Shown piece after piece: positions 10,444 through 19,042 of a DNA stretch of 56,683 nucleotides. Origin of the DNA: Saccharibacillus sp. O23. Its GTDB lineage: Bacteria > Bacillota > Bacilli > Paenibacillales > Paenibacillaceae. Below the pieces are notes generated by a model. That model did no database searches. It was not told the DNA's origin and worked only from the letters and a program-made list of their open reading frames with translations. A program made the position numbers and the translations under genes. The stretch is taken from assembly GCF_002205895.1 (NCBI RefSeq), contig NZ_NJDE01000032.1, forward strand, positions 1-56,683. The letters are read 5' to 3'. How positions within the stretch are numbered: the stretch's first letter is position 1; each line of letters begins with the position of its first letter.

Positions 10444-11394
10444 TTACCATAGACTGTTCTCGCTGGTGCGGCGCGCGATCCAGTTGACGGCTACCAGCAG
10501 AATGACGTTGATGACGGAGTTGAACAGCCCGACCGCGGTCGAGAAACTGTACTGCGCATCGACCAGACCGGCGCGGTAGACGTAAGTGGAGATGACGTCG
10601 GACGATTCCAAGTTGAGCGAGTTTTGCAGCAGCAGGATTTTCTCGTAACCGACGCCCAAAATATTGCCCATGTTCAGAATGAGCATGATGGTGATCGTCG
10701 GTAGGATCGTCGGCAGATTGATATGCAGCATGCGTTTGAAGCGGCTGGCCCCGTCCATGATCGCCGCTTCGTGCTGCTGCGGATCGACGCCGGACAAAGC
10801 GGCCAAGTAGATGATCGTGCCCCAACCGGTGCTCTGCCAGACGCCCGACAGCACGTACATCGTTTTGAACCACGCGGGGTCGGTCAGAAACTGCGGAGCT
10901 TCGAAGCCCAGCGCGTTGATCAGCATGATGATAATCCCGCTGCTCGGCGACAGGAAGGTGATGATCATGCCCGCCATGACGACGATGGAGATGAAGTGCG
11001 GCGCGTAGGTGACAGTCTGGACCGTCTTCTTGAATTTGCCGTTGCGTACTTCATTAAAGGCGAGAGCCAGAATGATCGGCAGCGGGAATCCGAGCGCCAG
11101 CTCGTAGAAGCTGATGCTGAACGTGTTCCAGATCAGATCCCAGAAATAATAAGAATTGAAGAAGCGTTCGAAATGATCGAACCCGACCCAAGGACTTCCG
11201 AGAATGCCTTTGGACGGAACGAAGTTCTTGAAGGCGATCTGGATGCCGTACATCGGTGCGTAGTGAAAAATAAGGAAGTATAAAACCGCGGGAAGCATGA
11301 ACAAGTACAGTTCCCAGTTGCCGAGAATTTGCGCGCGCCTCGAATTCTTTTTGAGATTCGGAAGCGCGGTCGCTGACGCTTTGGACGCCTTCAT
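10444..11394 (-). CDS. ABC sugar transporter permease (LplB/YteP type)
   Basis: 316-aa permease partner of the protein encoded at 9490-10413. Six membrane segments are expected, starting with LYLFMLPAVLYFLIFHYAPMY. The EAA loop is EAAIMDGASRFKRMLHINLP. An in-frame ATG at 11412 would add six residues, but GGAGGA at 11401-11406 lies inside that extension and 6 nt before the ATG at 11394, so the shorter start is preferred. It is the first gene of the import operon, behind a promoter at 11442-11471 and an operator-like site at 11422-11435. Confidence 0.94.
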   Translation of the reverse strand: MKASKASATALPNLKKNSRRAQILGNWELYLFMLPAVLYFLIFHYAPMYGIQIAFKNFVPSKGILGSPWVGFDHFERFFNSYYFWDLIWNTFSISFYELALGFPLPIILALAFNEVRNGKFKKTVQTVTYAPHFISIVVMAGMIITFLSPSSGIIIMLINALGFEAPQFLTDPAWFKTMYVLSGVWQSTGWGTIIYLAALSGVDPQQHEAAIMDGASRFKRMLHINLPTILPTITIMLILNMGNILGVGYEKILLLQNSLNLESSDVISTYVYRAGLVDAQYSFSTAVGLFNSVINVILLVAVNWIARRTSENSLW

Positions 11395-11421
11395 TGATGT
11401 TCCTCCCTTCATGAGCCGAAA

Positions 11422-11435
11422 AGGTAACGCTTACA
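11422..11435. promoter_or_regulatory. cre-like operator at the transporter promoter
   Basis: Read on the minus strand this is TGTAAGCGTTACCT, close to the catabolite-response element consensus TGWAANCGNTNWCA with two deviations at the end. It lies at the expected transcription start of the transporter operon. TAAGCGTTACCTTT recurs exactly near 16146. CcpA or a LacI-type local repressor could bind; the sequence does not distinguish them. Confidence 0.5.
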
Positions 11436-11441
11436 CCGCAA

Positions 11442-11471
11442 AGTGTATCGAAGGAAAGTTGACGCCGTAAA
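11442..11471 (-). promoter_or_regulatory. promoter of the transporter operon
   Basis: On the minus strand TTTACG (11471-11466) and TACACT (11447-11442) are separated by 18 nt; GATACA at spacing 16 is an alternative -10. The start would fall near 11435, inside the cre-like site. The 280-bp space to the divergent GH38 gene holds little else recognisable. Confidence 0.45.
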
Positions 11472-11674
11472 TATGTCGATTGCGCATTGTCATTTACGAA
11501 ATGCTCATAAATCCCGTAACGGCGGGCTTCGCAGAGGCGGAAAACGAATCGCGACAGTCTATTCCGAGGCTCGGATTGTGTCAAATATGTGCAGGCGAAA
11601 CGGCGGAAAAACCCACATATTGCATTCCGAACAGGGGTATGCCAAGATGGGCTACTGTAAAGGAGGGGTTATTC

Positions 11675-14551
11675 ATGACTCGGAAAACGGCCCACATTAT
11701 CTCCCACACCCACTGGGACCGGGAATGGTATTTGCCTTACGAATCGCATCATCTTCGCCTCACGGCATTGATGAATCAATTGCTGAATACGCTGGAGCAG
11801 GATCGTCGCTATCGGTATTTCCACCTCGACGGTCAGACCATCATCCTCGACGATTATTTGCAGGTCTATCCGGACGAACGTCCGCGGCTCGAACGGCTGA
11901 TTCACGAAGGACGGATCGTGATCGGACCGTGGTACGTGCTGCAGGACGAGTTTCTCACCAGTTCGGAAGCCAATGTCCGCAATCTGCTGATCGGACACCG
12001 CGAAGCGGCCCGCTGGGGTCCGGTATCGAAGCTGGGCTACTTCCCGGACTCGTTCGGCAATATGGGTCAGGCGCCGCAGCTCTTGAAGCAGGCGGACATC
12101 GAAGCGGCCGTGTTCGGTCGGGGCGTCAAGCCGACGGGCTTCGACAACCAAGTGAGCGACGCGCCGGGCGAATACGAATCGCCGTATTCGGAGATGCATT
12201 GGGAGTCGCCGGACGGCTCGAGCGTCGCCGGGATCTTGTTCGCGAACTGGTACAGCAACGGCAACGAGATTCCGGCGGAGCCTGAAGCGGCGAAGATCTA
12301 TTGGGAGCGCAAACTGGCGGACGCGGAAAAATACGCGTCGACGCCGGAGCTGCTGTTCATGAACGGGTGCGACCATCAGCCGATTCAGACCGATCTCGGG
12401 GACGCGCTGGAAACGGCTTCGGCGCTGTATCCCGACGTGGACTTCGTCCATACGACGTTCGAAGATTATCTGACCGCCTTGAACAGGCACGATCATGCCG
12501 ATTGGGTCACGGTCCGCGGCGAACTGCGCAGCACGCGCACGGACGGTTGGGGCACGCTGGTCAATACCGCTTCGGCCCGCGTTTATCTGAAGCAGATGAA
12601 CCAAGCCGGCCAGACGCTGCTCGAGAAAGGCGCGGAGCCGCTGGCGGCGATCGCCGCTCTGACCGCCGGCGCGGCTTATCCGCACGAACCGCTGGCTTAC
12701 GCATGGAAAACGCTGATGCAGAATCATCCGCACGACAGCATCTGCGGCTGCGGCGTCGACGAGATTCACCGGGAGATGGTGCACCGCTTCGACAAGAGCC
12801 GCCATATGGCGGAAGCCTTGATCGAAGAAAGCCTGTCGGCGATCGGCTCGAAGATCGGCACGGATTCGGTCGCGGCGTGGCCGGAGTGCGCCCGGCCCGT
12901 GGCGCTGTTCAACGCGACGGGCTGGAGACGCGGAGGCGTCGTCAGCGCGGAAGTGCAGGCGATTCGCGTCGATTTCCGCGAAGGGCCTTCGCCGCAGGCG
13001 ATCGCGGAGCGGCTGGACGCGCTGCCGCTGGGTCTCGGCCGGGTGGTGGATGCGGACGGCCGCGAAGTGCCGGCCCGCATCGAAGACTTGGGCGCCCGGT
13101 TCGGTTACGATCTGCCAGGCGACGGCTTCCGCGTGCCGTATATGGCGCGGACTTTCCGCCTGACGTTCGAGGCGGAGGACGTTCCGGCATTGGGGTACAA
13201 GCTGTACGCTTGGGTGCCGGAGGAGGAAGCGGATAAGGAAGCAGGCATGGAAGCGGGCGCGAAATCGGCAGCGCACGCGGAATTCGAAGGCGTAGCCGAC
13301 GTCGACAGGGAAGTCGGCACGATCGGCGAAGCGGCTTTCGGCAGTCGGCTTACAATACTGGAAGAAGCAGGGCGACCTGTCGGCATGGAAAACGAATTTC
13401 TCGCCGTCCGCTTCGCGGACGACGGTTCCTACTCCCTCACTGATAAAGTCGCGGGCCGGACTTATGACGGTCTGGGCAGCTATGAAGACTGCGGCGATAT
13501 CGGCAACGAGTATGTGTTCCGGCAGCCGGAAGGCGATACGGCGCTGACGACTCGCGGGGGGCGGGCGGAGATCTCGCTCGTCGAAGACGAGCCGTACCGC
13601 GCGGCTTACGAGATTCTGCATCGCTGGGAAGTTCCGGCTTCGGCCGATGCGCGGTTGAAGGAAGAACGGCGCAAGTTGGTGCCGTTCCGGCAGCGGCAAG
13701 CGGGCCGTTCGGCGGATACGGTCGAGCTGATCGTGAAGACCCGCGTTTCGCTGGAACGCGCGGGCCGGGGCGTTCAGGTGTCGGTGTCGCTCGACAACCG
13801 GGCGCGCGACCATCGGCTGCGCGTGCTGCTGCCGACGGATCTGCTGACGGCGACCGTCTCGGCCGATTCGATCTTCGAAGTGGCCGAACGGGACATCGTG
13901 CCCGCTCCGGAATGGATCAATCCGAGCAACGCGCAGCATCAGCAGGCGTTCGTCGGTTTGTCCGACGGCGTGCACGGCTTGACCGTCGCGAACAAAGGCT
14001 TGAACGAATACGAAGTGCTGCGCGATGGACGCGGCACGATCGCGGTCACGCTGCTGCGCGCCGTGGCGGAGATGGGCGATTGGGGCGTATTCGATACGCC
14101 GGAAGCGCAATGTCTCGGCGAGCACGTTTTCGAATATGCGGTCTATCCGCATCAAGGCGACGCGGTCCGTTCCGGCGCTTATGCCTCGGCCTACCAATAT
14201 CAGGCGCCTTGGTTCGCTCGCGCGCTCGAACGTCAGGCCGGATCGCTGCCGGCGGAGTATTCGGCGCTGCCGTGGAGCGGCGAATCGCTGGCGCTGTCCG
14301 CGTTCAAGCTGTCCGAAGAGAGCGGCGACGCGATCGCGCGCTGGTACAATCTCGCGCCTGAACCGCGCGAGCTGCGCTTCGCGCCGAACTTCGCCGCCGA
14401 AGCCGTCTGCGAGAGCGACATTCTGGAGCGCCGCGGAGCCCGGCTGGATGCCGCCGGAGAGAGCGGCACGCCCGAGGCGACGGTCGAAGTCGGCCCGGCG
14501 AAGATCGTGACCTTCGCGTTCTCGCCGAAAATCGGCGGCGAAGGCATATAG
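11675..14551 (+). CDS. GH38 alpha-mannosidase
   Basis: 958-aa cytoplasmic class II alpha-mannosidase, a zinc enzyme that removes terminal alpha-mannose from glycans. The N-terminal catalytic domain has the zinc site in HTHWDREW (His13 and Asp15 in this numbering), the predicted nucleophile Asp125 in YFPDSFGN, and NHPHDSICGCGVDEIH. Beta-sandwich domains follow. AAGGAGGGG at about 11660-11668 precedes the ATG at 11675; a longer in-frame start at 11480 lacks this support. An Ala/Glu-rich insertion occurs at about 510-545. It begins a rightward pair with GH125, divergent from the transporter. No signal peptide. Confidence 0.95.
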   Translation: MTRKTAHIISHTHWDREWYLPYESHHLRLTALMNQLLNTLEQDRRYRYFHLDGQTIILDDYLQVYPDERPRLERLIHEGRIVIGPWYVLQDEFLTSSEANVRNLLIGHREAARWGPVSKLGYFPDSFGNMGQAPQLLKQADIEAAVFGRGVKPTGFDNQVSDAPGEYESPYSEMHWESPDGSSVAGILFANWYSNGNEIPAEPEAAKIYWERKLADAEKYASTPELLFMNGCDHQPIQTDLGDALETASALYPDVDFVHTTFEDYLTALNRHDHADWVTVRGELRSTRTDGWGTLVNTASARVYLKQMNQAGQTLLEKGAEPLAAIAALTAGAAYPHEPLAYAWKTLMQNHPHDSICGCGVDEIHREMVHRFDKSRHMAEALIEESLSAIGSKIGTDSVAAWPECARPVALFNATGWRRGGVVSAEVQAIRVDFREGPSPQAIAERLDALPLGLGRVVDADGREVPARIEDLGARFGYDLPGDGFRVPYMARTFRLTFEAEDVPALGYKLYAWVPEEEADKEAGMEAGAKSAAHAEFEGVADVDREVGTIGEAAFGSRLTILEEAGRPVGMENEFLAVRFADDGSYSLTDKVAGRTYDGLGSYEDCGDIGNEYVFRQPEGDTALTTRGGRAEISLVEDEPYRAAYEILHRWEVPASADARLKEERRKLVPFRQRQAGRSADTVELIVKTRVSLERAGRGVQVSVSLDNRARDHRLRVLLPTDLLTATVSADSIFEVAERDIVPAPEWINPSNAQHQQAFVGLSDGVHGLTVANKGLNEYEVLRDGRGTIAVTLLRAVAEMGDWGVFDTPEAQCLGEHVFEYAVYPHQGDAVRSGAYASAYQYQAPWFARALERQAGSLPAEYSALPWSGESLALSAFKLSEESGDAIARWYNLAPEPRELRFAPNFAAEAVCESDILERRGARLDAAGESGTPEATVEVGPAKIVTFAFSPKIGGEGI

Positions 14552-14751
14552 ATCGGCTTTTATGCCGGCGCGTCGGCCCGCCTAACGCCCTGCGCGAACC
14601 GCAGGCGTCGCGGACCGACCTTGTCGGCGTCGCTGCTGCCGCTTCCGAGCCGAGGATCCATTCCGCTGCCGCGCCGCGCAACCGACGATTCTTTTTGCGA
14701 ATACCGAAGACGTTCATCTGATTCCCGAGTCATTCCCGAGGAGGCCTTTCC

Positions 14752-16044
14752 ATGACCACCACCTACAAACTGCCCGCAGCGGTCGAACGTTATCTCGAAC
14801 AGACCGATCAGCGTTTGGCGCATCGCCCCAAGCTTCAGAAGATGTTCCGCAACTGCTACCCCAACACGCTGGAGACGACGACCAAGCTGCTGGACGACGG
14901 CACGACCTTCGTCTATACCGGCGATATTCCGGCCATGTGGCTGCGCGATTCGGTCGAGCAGGTCCGGCATTATATCCCGTTGGCCGGAGAAGATCCGGAC
15001 TTGCAGCGGATCATCGAAGGGCTGATCAAACGCCAACTGTTCTATATCAATCTCGATCCTTACACCAACGCGTTCAACGAAACGGCCAACGGCCGGCATT
15101 ACCGCGATTCCGACGACTGCGAGCTGAGTCCGTGGATGTGGGAGCGCAAATACGAGCTGGATTCGCTGTGTTTCCCGGTGCAATTGTTGGCGCAGTACTG
15201 GCAGGCAACCGGCCGGACGGCGATGTTCGACGACGACTGTTACCGCGCGCTGAACAGCATCGTGCGGGTCATCGCGACCGAGCAGCGGCATGACGAGAAA
15301 TCGCCGTACTTTTTCCGCCGGGATACCCGGCAGGTTACCGAGACGCTGTACAACGACGGACGCGGCATGCCGACCAACTATACCGGCATGAGCTGGTCGG
15401 GATTCCGTTCCAGCGACGACGCTTGCGAGTTCGGCTACAATATCCCGGCGAACATGTTCGCCGTCGTGATCCTCGGCCATATCGAGCGCATCGCGTCCGA
15501 GATCTATCGGGACGAAGAACTCGCCGGACGCGCCGCGAAACTGATCAAAGAAATCGACTTCGGCATTCAGCGCTACGGGATCGTCGAACATCCCAAGCAC
15601 GGCCGGATCTACGCGTTCGAGACCGACGGCTACGGCAATTATTCCTTGATGGACGACGCCGGCACGCCGGGATTGCTGTCGATTCCCTATATCGGCTACG
15701 TCGGCGCGGACGATCCGGTGTATCAGAACACCCGCCGTTTCGCGCTGAGTTTCGATAATCCGTTCTACTTCGAAGGCAAATACGCCAAAGGCATCGGCAG
15801 CCCGCACACGCCCGGCGGCTATGTCTGGCATATGGCGCTGTCCATGCAGGCGCTGACTTCGGGCGACGATGACGAGGTCCGCGGCCTGATCGAGACGCTG
15901 CTGGCGACCGACGCCGATACCGGCTATATGCACGAAGGATTCCACCCCGACGACCCGACCGATTTCTCCCGCGAATGGTTCGCTTGGTCGAACAGCCTGT
16001 TCGCTGCGTTGATTATGAAAGCGATGGACAAAGGGTTGGTCTAA
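14752..16044 (+). CDS. GH125 exo-alpha-1,6-mannosidase
   Basis: 430-aa glycoside hydrolase family 125 protein (former DUF1237), an (alpha/alpha)6-barrel enzyme that releases alpha-1,6-linked mannose. Family hallmarks are clear: TGDIPAMWLRDSVEQ, the YTNAFNE segment and CELSPWMWERKYELDS, and in the second half TYTGMSWSGFRSSDD-like and SPHTPGGYVWHMAL motifs. AGGAGG lies about 9 nt before the ATG. A 200-bp GC-rich gap separates it from GH38, with no terminator seen, so joint transcription is likely. It acts with GH38 on the alpha-mannose branches of imported glycans. Confidence 0.95.
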   Translation: MTTTYKLPAAVERYLEQTDQRLAHRPKLQKMFRNCYPNTLETTTKLLDDGTTFVYTGDIPAMWLRDSVEQVRHYIPLAGEDPDLQRIIEGLIKRQLFYINLDPYTNAFNETANGRHYRDSDDCELSPWMWERKYELDSLCFPVQLLAQYWQATGRTAMFDDDCYRALNSIVRVIATEQRHDEKSPYFFRRDTRQVTETLYNDGRGMPTNYTGMSWSGFRSSDDACEFGYNIPANMFAVVILGHIERIASEIYRDEELAGRAAKLIKEIDFGIQRYGIVEHPKHGRIYAFETDGYGNYSLMDDAGTPGLLSIPYIGYVGADDPVYQNTRRFALSFDNPFYFEGKYAKGIGSPHTPGGYVWHMALSMQALTSGDDDEVRGLIETLLATDADTGYMHEGFHPDDPTDFSREWFAWSNSLFAALIMKAMDKGLV

Positions 16045-16088
16045 AAAAGCTCTCTCGTTCAATCGAACACGCTGCATTTGTTTCTGGC

Positions 16089-16116
16089 TTGTTGTTTTGA
16101 TAACGGATGATAAAAT
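16089..16116 (+). promoter_or_regulatory. orphan promoter downstream of GH125
   Basis: TTGTTG (16089-16094) and TAAAAT (16111-16116) are 16 nt apart. The next 120 bp contain the TAAGCGTTACC motif (16146-16156) and a strong terminator (16191-16236) but no credible gene. It may define a short RNA of about 115 nt. Confidence 0.4.
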
Positions 16117-16143
16117 GTGCGCATCACGTCAACATTCACTAAG

Positions 16144-16159
16144 ACTAAGCGTTACCTTT
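16144..16159. promoter_or_regulatory. operator-like motif, second copy
   Basis: ACTAAGCGTTACCTTT shares an exact TAAGCGTTACCTTT with the site at the transporter promoter (11422-11435 and flank). It sits about 21 nt downstream of the start predicted for the orphan promoter, a suitable place for a repressor to block transcription. Confidence 0.45.
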
Positions 16160-16190
16160 CCCGCGCGCCCTAAAACGTATCGGAACCGAA

Positions 16191-16236
16191 AAGACCACGC
16201 TTTCCGCCTATCCCGGAAAGCCGTGGTCTCTTTTTT
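16191..16236 (+). terminator. terminator of the mannosidase pair
   Basis: Stem GACCACGCTTTCCG / CGGAAAGCCGTGGTC with a short loop, followed by six T residues. It ends transcription from GH38-GH125 and from the orphan promoter at 16089. Confidence 0.88.
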
Positions 16237-16317
16237 GATCTTGATCTTGATATTAGAGGGAACCTTCCAGGCCGCTAAGTCTTAAAGGCTTGCACGACCT
16301 TCCCCCTCCGCCCAGAG

Positions 16318-16432
16318 CGGGACCGTTTCCGAACCGGAGCGCCTTTGGCTTGCCTCCCCCTACCTCCAGCAAAGTTCTTATTCCAATCAGGGGGGAGGCA
16401 AACAACGAAGCGCAGGTCGGAAACGGTCCCGC
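16318..16432. repeat. long hairpin element 1
   Basis: Two arms of about 43 nt (16318-16361 and 16391-16432) are almost perfectly complementary, for example GCGGGACCGTTTCCG against CGGAAACGGTCCCGC and TTGCCTCCCCC against GGGGGAGGCAA. The loop of about 29 nt contains ATTCCAATCAG. AAACGGTCCCGCGGCCC is duplicated directly beside it (16422-16437 and 16447-16462). The loop and the GGAGCG/CCTTTG arm motifs recur in the element at 23230-23380. Fills the gap between GH125 and the GntR gene. Confidence 0.7.
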
Positions 16433-16462
16433 GGCCCCACAAACGAAACGGTCCCGCGGCCC

Positions 16463-17182
16463 TCACACCTCGTAATTCACCACATACGGATGCATCCCGT
16501 CCCGATAATACCCTTCGCTGCACTCCGCCGCGCGTCCCTGCGCGTCGTAGGCGAAGCGCAGCCGCTTGAGCAGAGGAGCGTCCGCGGCGACCCCGAGCGC
16601 CGACGCGATCCGCTCGCCCGGCGATCCGACCGAAAATTCGTCGCGCATCCGCGCGATCTCGATGCCCTGTTCTTCGAGCCAGCCGTAGAGCGACTGCCCT
16701 TGAAGACTCCGCGGTTCCGAATCTTCGTCTCCGGTCCGTGACGGCAGGTCGTGCGTATAGTGAATGAACGGCACGTCGTCCAGCAGATAGAGCCGTTCCA
16801 CGCGGAGGCACGAAGCGCCGAACAGCTCGCGTTGGCGGCTGCCGTCTTCCGTCGCGACGACCTCGGCGCGCAGAATCTTTTTGTCGATCCGCAGGCCTTC
16901 TTCGACCAGAATCTCCGTGAATCTTTTCCATGTGGAGAGCTTCGACGTGGAGGTGTTGCGCACGACGCGCGTGCCTTTGCCGCTGCTGGTCTCCAGATAG
17001 CCTTCCTGCACCAATAATTTCACGGCATTGCGCACGGTGATCTTGCTAACCGCGAATTCTTCTTCCAGTTTCGGTTCGGGAGGAAGATACGAGTCGAGCG
17101 GGTATTGACCGTGCAGAATCCGGTCTTTGAGGATGCTGTGGATCTTGAGATACAGCGATTGTTTGGTGCGGCTTGTCGCCAT
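16463..17182 (-). CDS. GntR-family regulator, HutC subfamily
   Basis: 239-aa DNA-binding repressor with an N-terminal winged helix (about 10-75; LEEEFAVSKITVRNAVKLL is the recognition region) and a C-terminal UTRA ligand domain (about 90-235) that in this subfamily binds phosphorylated sugars or acids. It is the last gene of the leftward dga-like operon, 10 nt after the kinase gene, so it is probably autoregulated through the operon promoter. The identical palindromes at 1544-1565 and 21334-21355 are the best candidates for its operators. No paralogue is seen in the window. Confidence 0.92.
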   Translation of the reverse strand: MATSRTKQSLYLKIHSILKDRILHGQYPLDSYLPPEPKLEEEFAVSKITVRNAVKLLVQEGYLETSSGKGTRVVRNTSTSKLSTWKRFTEILVEEGLRIDKKILRAEVVATEDGSRQRELFGASCLRVERLYLLDDVPFIHYTHDLPSRTGDEDSEPRSLQGQSLYGWLEEQGIEIARMRDEFSVGSPGERIASALGVAADAPLLKRLRFAYDAQGRAAECSEGYYRDGMHPYVVNYEV

Positions 17183-17192
17183 GTTCGTATGC

Positions 17193-18257
17193 CTACCTTT
17201 CTATATCGCCGAAGCCTTCGGTCATGGCGCGGACGATCTGTGCTTCCGACGAGAACGGCGTATCGCCGGGTACGGTGTGCGCCAGCATCGAAGCGGCCGC
17301 GGCGAAGCGCACCGTCCGGTCCGGCGTCCATCCCGACAGCTCGCCGTGCAGGATGCCGCTCGTATACGCGTCGCCCGCGCCGATGCGGTCATAGACGGGG
17401 AAGGTCAGCGGTTCGGCCCAGTAGAATCGCCGGTCCGGCTCGCCCCGGTACAGAAACGCCGCCAGCGAGTGCCGCCCGTCCGCTTCGATCCCGCGATGCG
17501 TGCCGGCAATGGTCCCGATCGCGTAATGCCCGGCTGTTTCCGGGATCAGCTCCGCGAGACGCTCCGCTCGGCTTTCGGCCGACGCGGGCATGCCGAGAAC
17601 ATGCATCGCGTCGTTTTCGTTCATCATAACAAGATCCGCGAGCGAGAGCATTCTTTTATACCACGGACGCGCTTTGTCGTAGCCGCCTTCGCCCCAGAGA
17701 GCCGGACGGTAGTTGCAGTCGAAGACGACCGTTTTGCCCGCCGCCTTCAGCGCTTCCGCGAACGCGACGGCGCTGCGCCGAACGGTATCGTTCATGGCGA
17801 GCGAGATGCCGCAGAAGTGGACGGCGTCGACCGACTGCGCGATCTGTGCAAAAGGATACGCGCCTTCGCCGGCCGTATTGAAGCTGCTCTGCGCCCGGTT
17901 CGCGTACGTCACCCGGCTCGGCCGCGCGCCGAAGCCCGTTTCGAGAAAATACATGCCCAGATTCGCGCCTTCGCGGCGGATATGGTCGGGCAGCAGTCCC
18001 AGCTTGCGCAGATTGGCTTCCGCCGCGTCGCCGATCGGGTTATCCGGCAGCGTCGTCACGGGCAAGGCCGAATAACCGAAACGCGACAACCCCGACAATA
18101 CGTTCACGCCGCTGCCGGAGTAGGAGACTTGCAGCGTATCCGTCTGCGACAGCAGCCGCACGCCCGGCGTTTCCAGCCGCATCATCACCTCGCCGAACGC
18201 GGCGATTCGCGGAGCCGCGGCCGGCCGTCGCGGCGCGGATTCGGCAGCCTCAGGCAT
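17193..18257 (-). CDS. PfkB-family sugar kinase (KDG kinase-like)
   Basis: 354-aa ribokinase-fold kinase. The N-terminal substrate region FGEVMMRLETPG and the SGSGVNVLSGLSRFG motif resemble 2-keto-3-deoxygluconate kinases; the anion-hole/catalytic motif GAGDAYTSG near residue 300 carries the catalytic Asp. Length is slightly above the family norm because of a Pro/Ala-rich N-terminus. Its start overlaps the end of the aldolase gene by 8 nt, which points to translational coupling. In this operon it probably phosphorylates a 2-keto-3-deoxy sugar acid so that the DgaF-like aldolase can cleave it; substrate is inferred. Confidence 0.9.
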   Translation of the reverse strand: MPEAAESAPRRPAAAPRIAAFGEVMMRLETPGVRLLSQTDTLQVSYSGSGVNVLSGLSRFGYSALPVTTLPDNPIGDAAEANLRKLGLLPDHIRREGANLGMYFLETGFGARPSRVTYANRAQSSFNTAGEGAYPFAQIAQSVDAVHFCGISLAMNDTVRRSAVAFAEALKAAGKTVVFDCNYRPALWGEGGYDKARPWYKRMLSLADLVMMNENDAMHVLGMPASAESRAERLAELIPETAGHYAIGTIAGTHRGIEADGRHSLAAFLYRGEPDRRFYWAEPLTFPVYDRIGAGDAYTSGILHGELSGWTPDRTVRFAAAASMLAHTVPGDTPFSSEAQIVRAMTEGFGDIER

Positions 18258-19038
18258 AACGGTCGACCGACTTGCGCAAGACTTCCAACAGTTCGCCGAC
18301 GTCGGAGACGATCGTGTCGCCGCTCTTTTCGTCGACGATCGACGAATACACGTGCGGAATGACCTGCGGCACGCCGGCCGCGAGCGCGATCTCCAGAATT
18401 GGTCCGAAGTTGGCTTTGTCGATGCCGCCTGTCGGTTCCAGCGCGAAACCTTCTTCGCCGCAGGCCTGCGCGACCGCGCGGTATTCTTCTTCCAGCGAGA
18501 GACCTTTCATCGGGAAATATTTGAGCGCGTCGCCGCCCATGTCCCGAACGAGCGCGATCGCCGCTTTGACCGGCACGATCGCCGATTCCGCCGCCGCGGC
18601 GCTGAACGGGCCGGTGGACAGATTCACGTAACCCGGCCGCCCGGTCGGAGAGACGAGCGCGTTGATCCAGCCCGGCGTTCCGGCCAGATTGGCGCGCGTC
18701 GCGCCGACCGACGGAAACACCTGATTGATATGGCTGCCCGCGTACTGCCGCGCGATTTCGGCCACGACCTGCGCTTGGCGGTTATCGCCCGCGCCGAGCC
18801 CGATCGAGACGGCGTCGTCGATAGCCTGTCCGTATTCGCGCATCGCGGCAACGGCCGCGTCGACCGTCGGATACGCTTTGGACAGCACGCCGACCAGCAC
18901 ATGGCCTTCCGCCGCTTCGAAGACGTCCCGCGCGTTGCTTACGCTGCCGGCCAGCACGTTCAACGCCGCGCGCCCTTTGTACAATCGTTTGGCGATTCCG
19001 CTTTCCGTTTTCACGTTTACCGCTCCTTTTTCGCTCAT
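18250..19038 (-). CDS. DgaF-like KDGP aldolase family protein
   Basis: 262-aa protein matching the DgaF group, which cleaves a 2-keto-3-deoxy-6-phospho sugar acid into pyruvate and glyceraldehyde 3-phosphate. The TIM-barrel candidate motifs are GHVLVGVLSKAYP, ISIGLGAGD-like, and KYFPMKGL followed by LEPTGGID, the usual phosphate-binding end. GAAGGAGG lies 11 nt before the ATG. The gene follows the DgaE-like gene by 4 nt, and that pairing is diagnostic of the dga pathway. Confidence 0.88.
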   Translation of the reverse strand: MSEKGAVNVKTESGIAKRLYKGRAALNVLAGSVSNARDVFEAAEGHVLVGVLSKAYPTVDAAVAAMREYGQAIDDAVSIGLGAGDNRQAQVVAEIARQYAGSHINQVFPSVGATRANLAGTPGWINALVSPTGRPGYVNLSTGPFSAAAAESAIVPVKAAIALVRDMGGDALKYFPMKGLSLEEEYRAVAQACGEEGFALEPTGGIDKANFGPILEIALAAGVPQVIPHVYSSIVDEKSGDTIVSDVGELLEVLRKSVDRYA

Positions 19039-19042
19039 TTGC

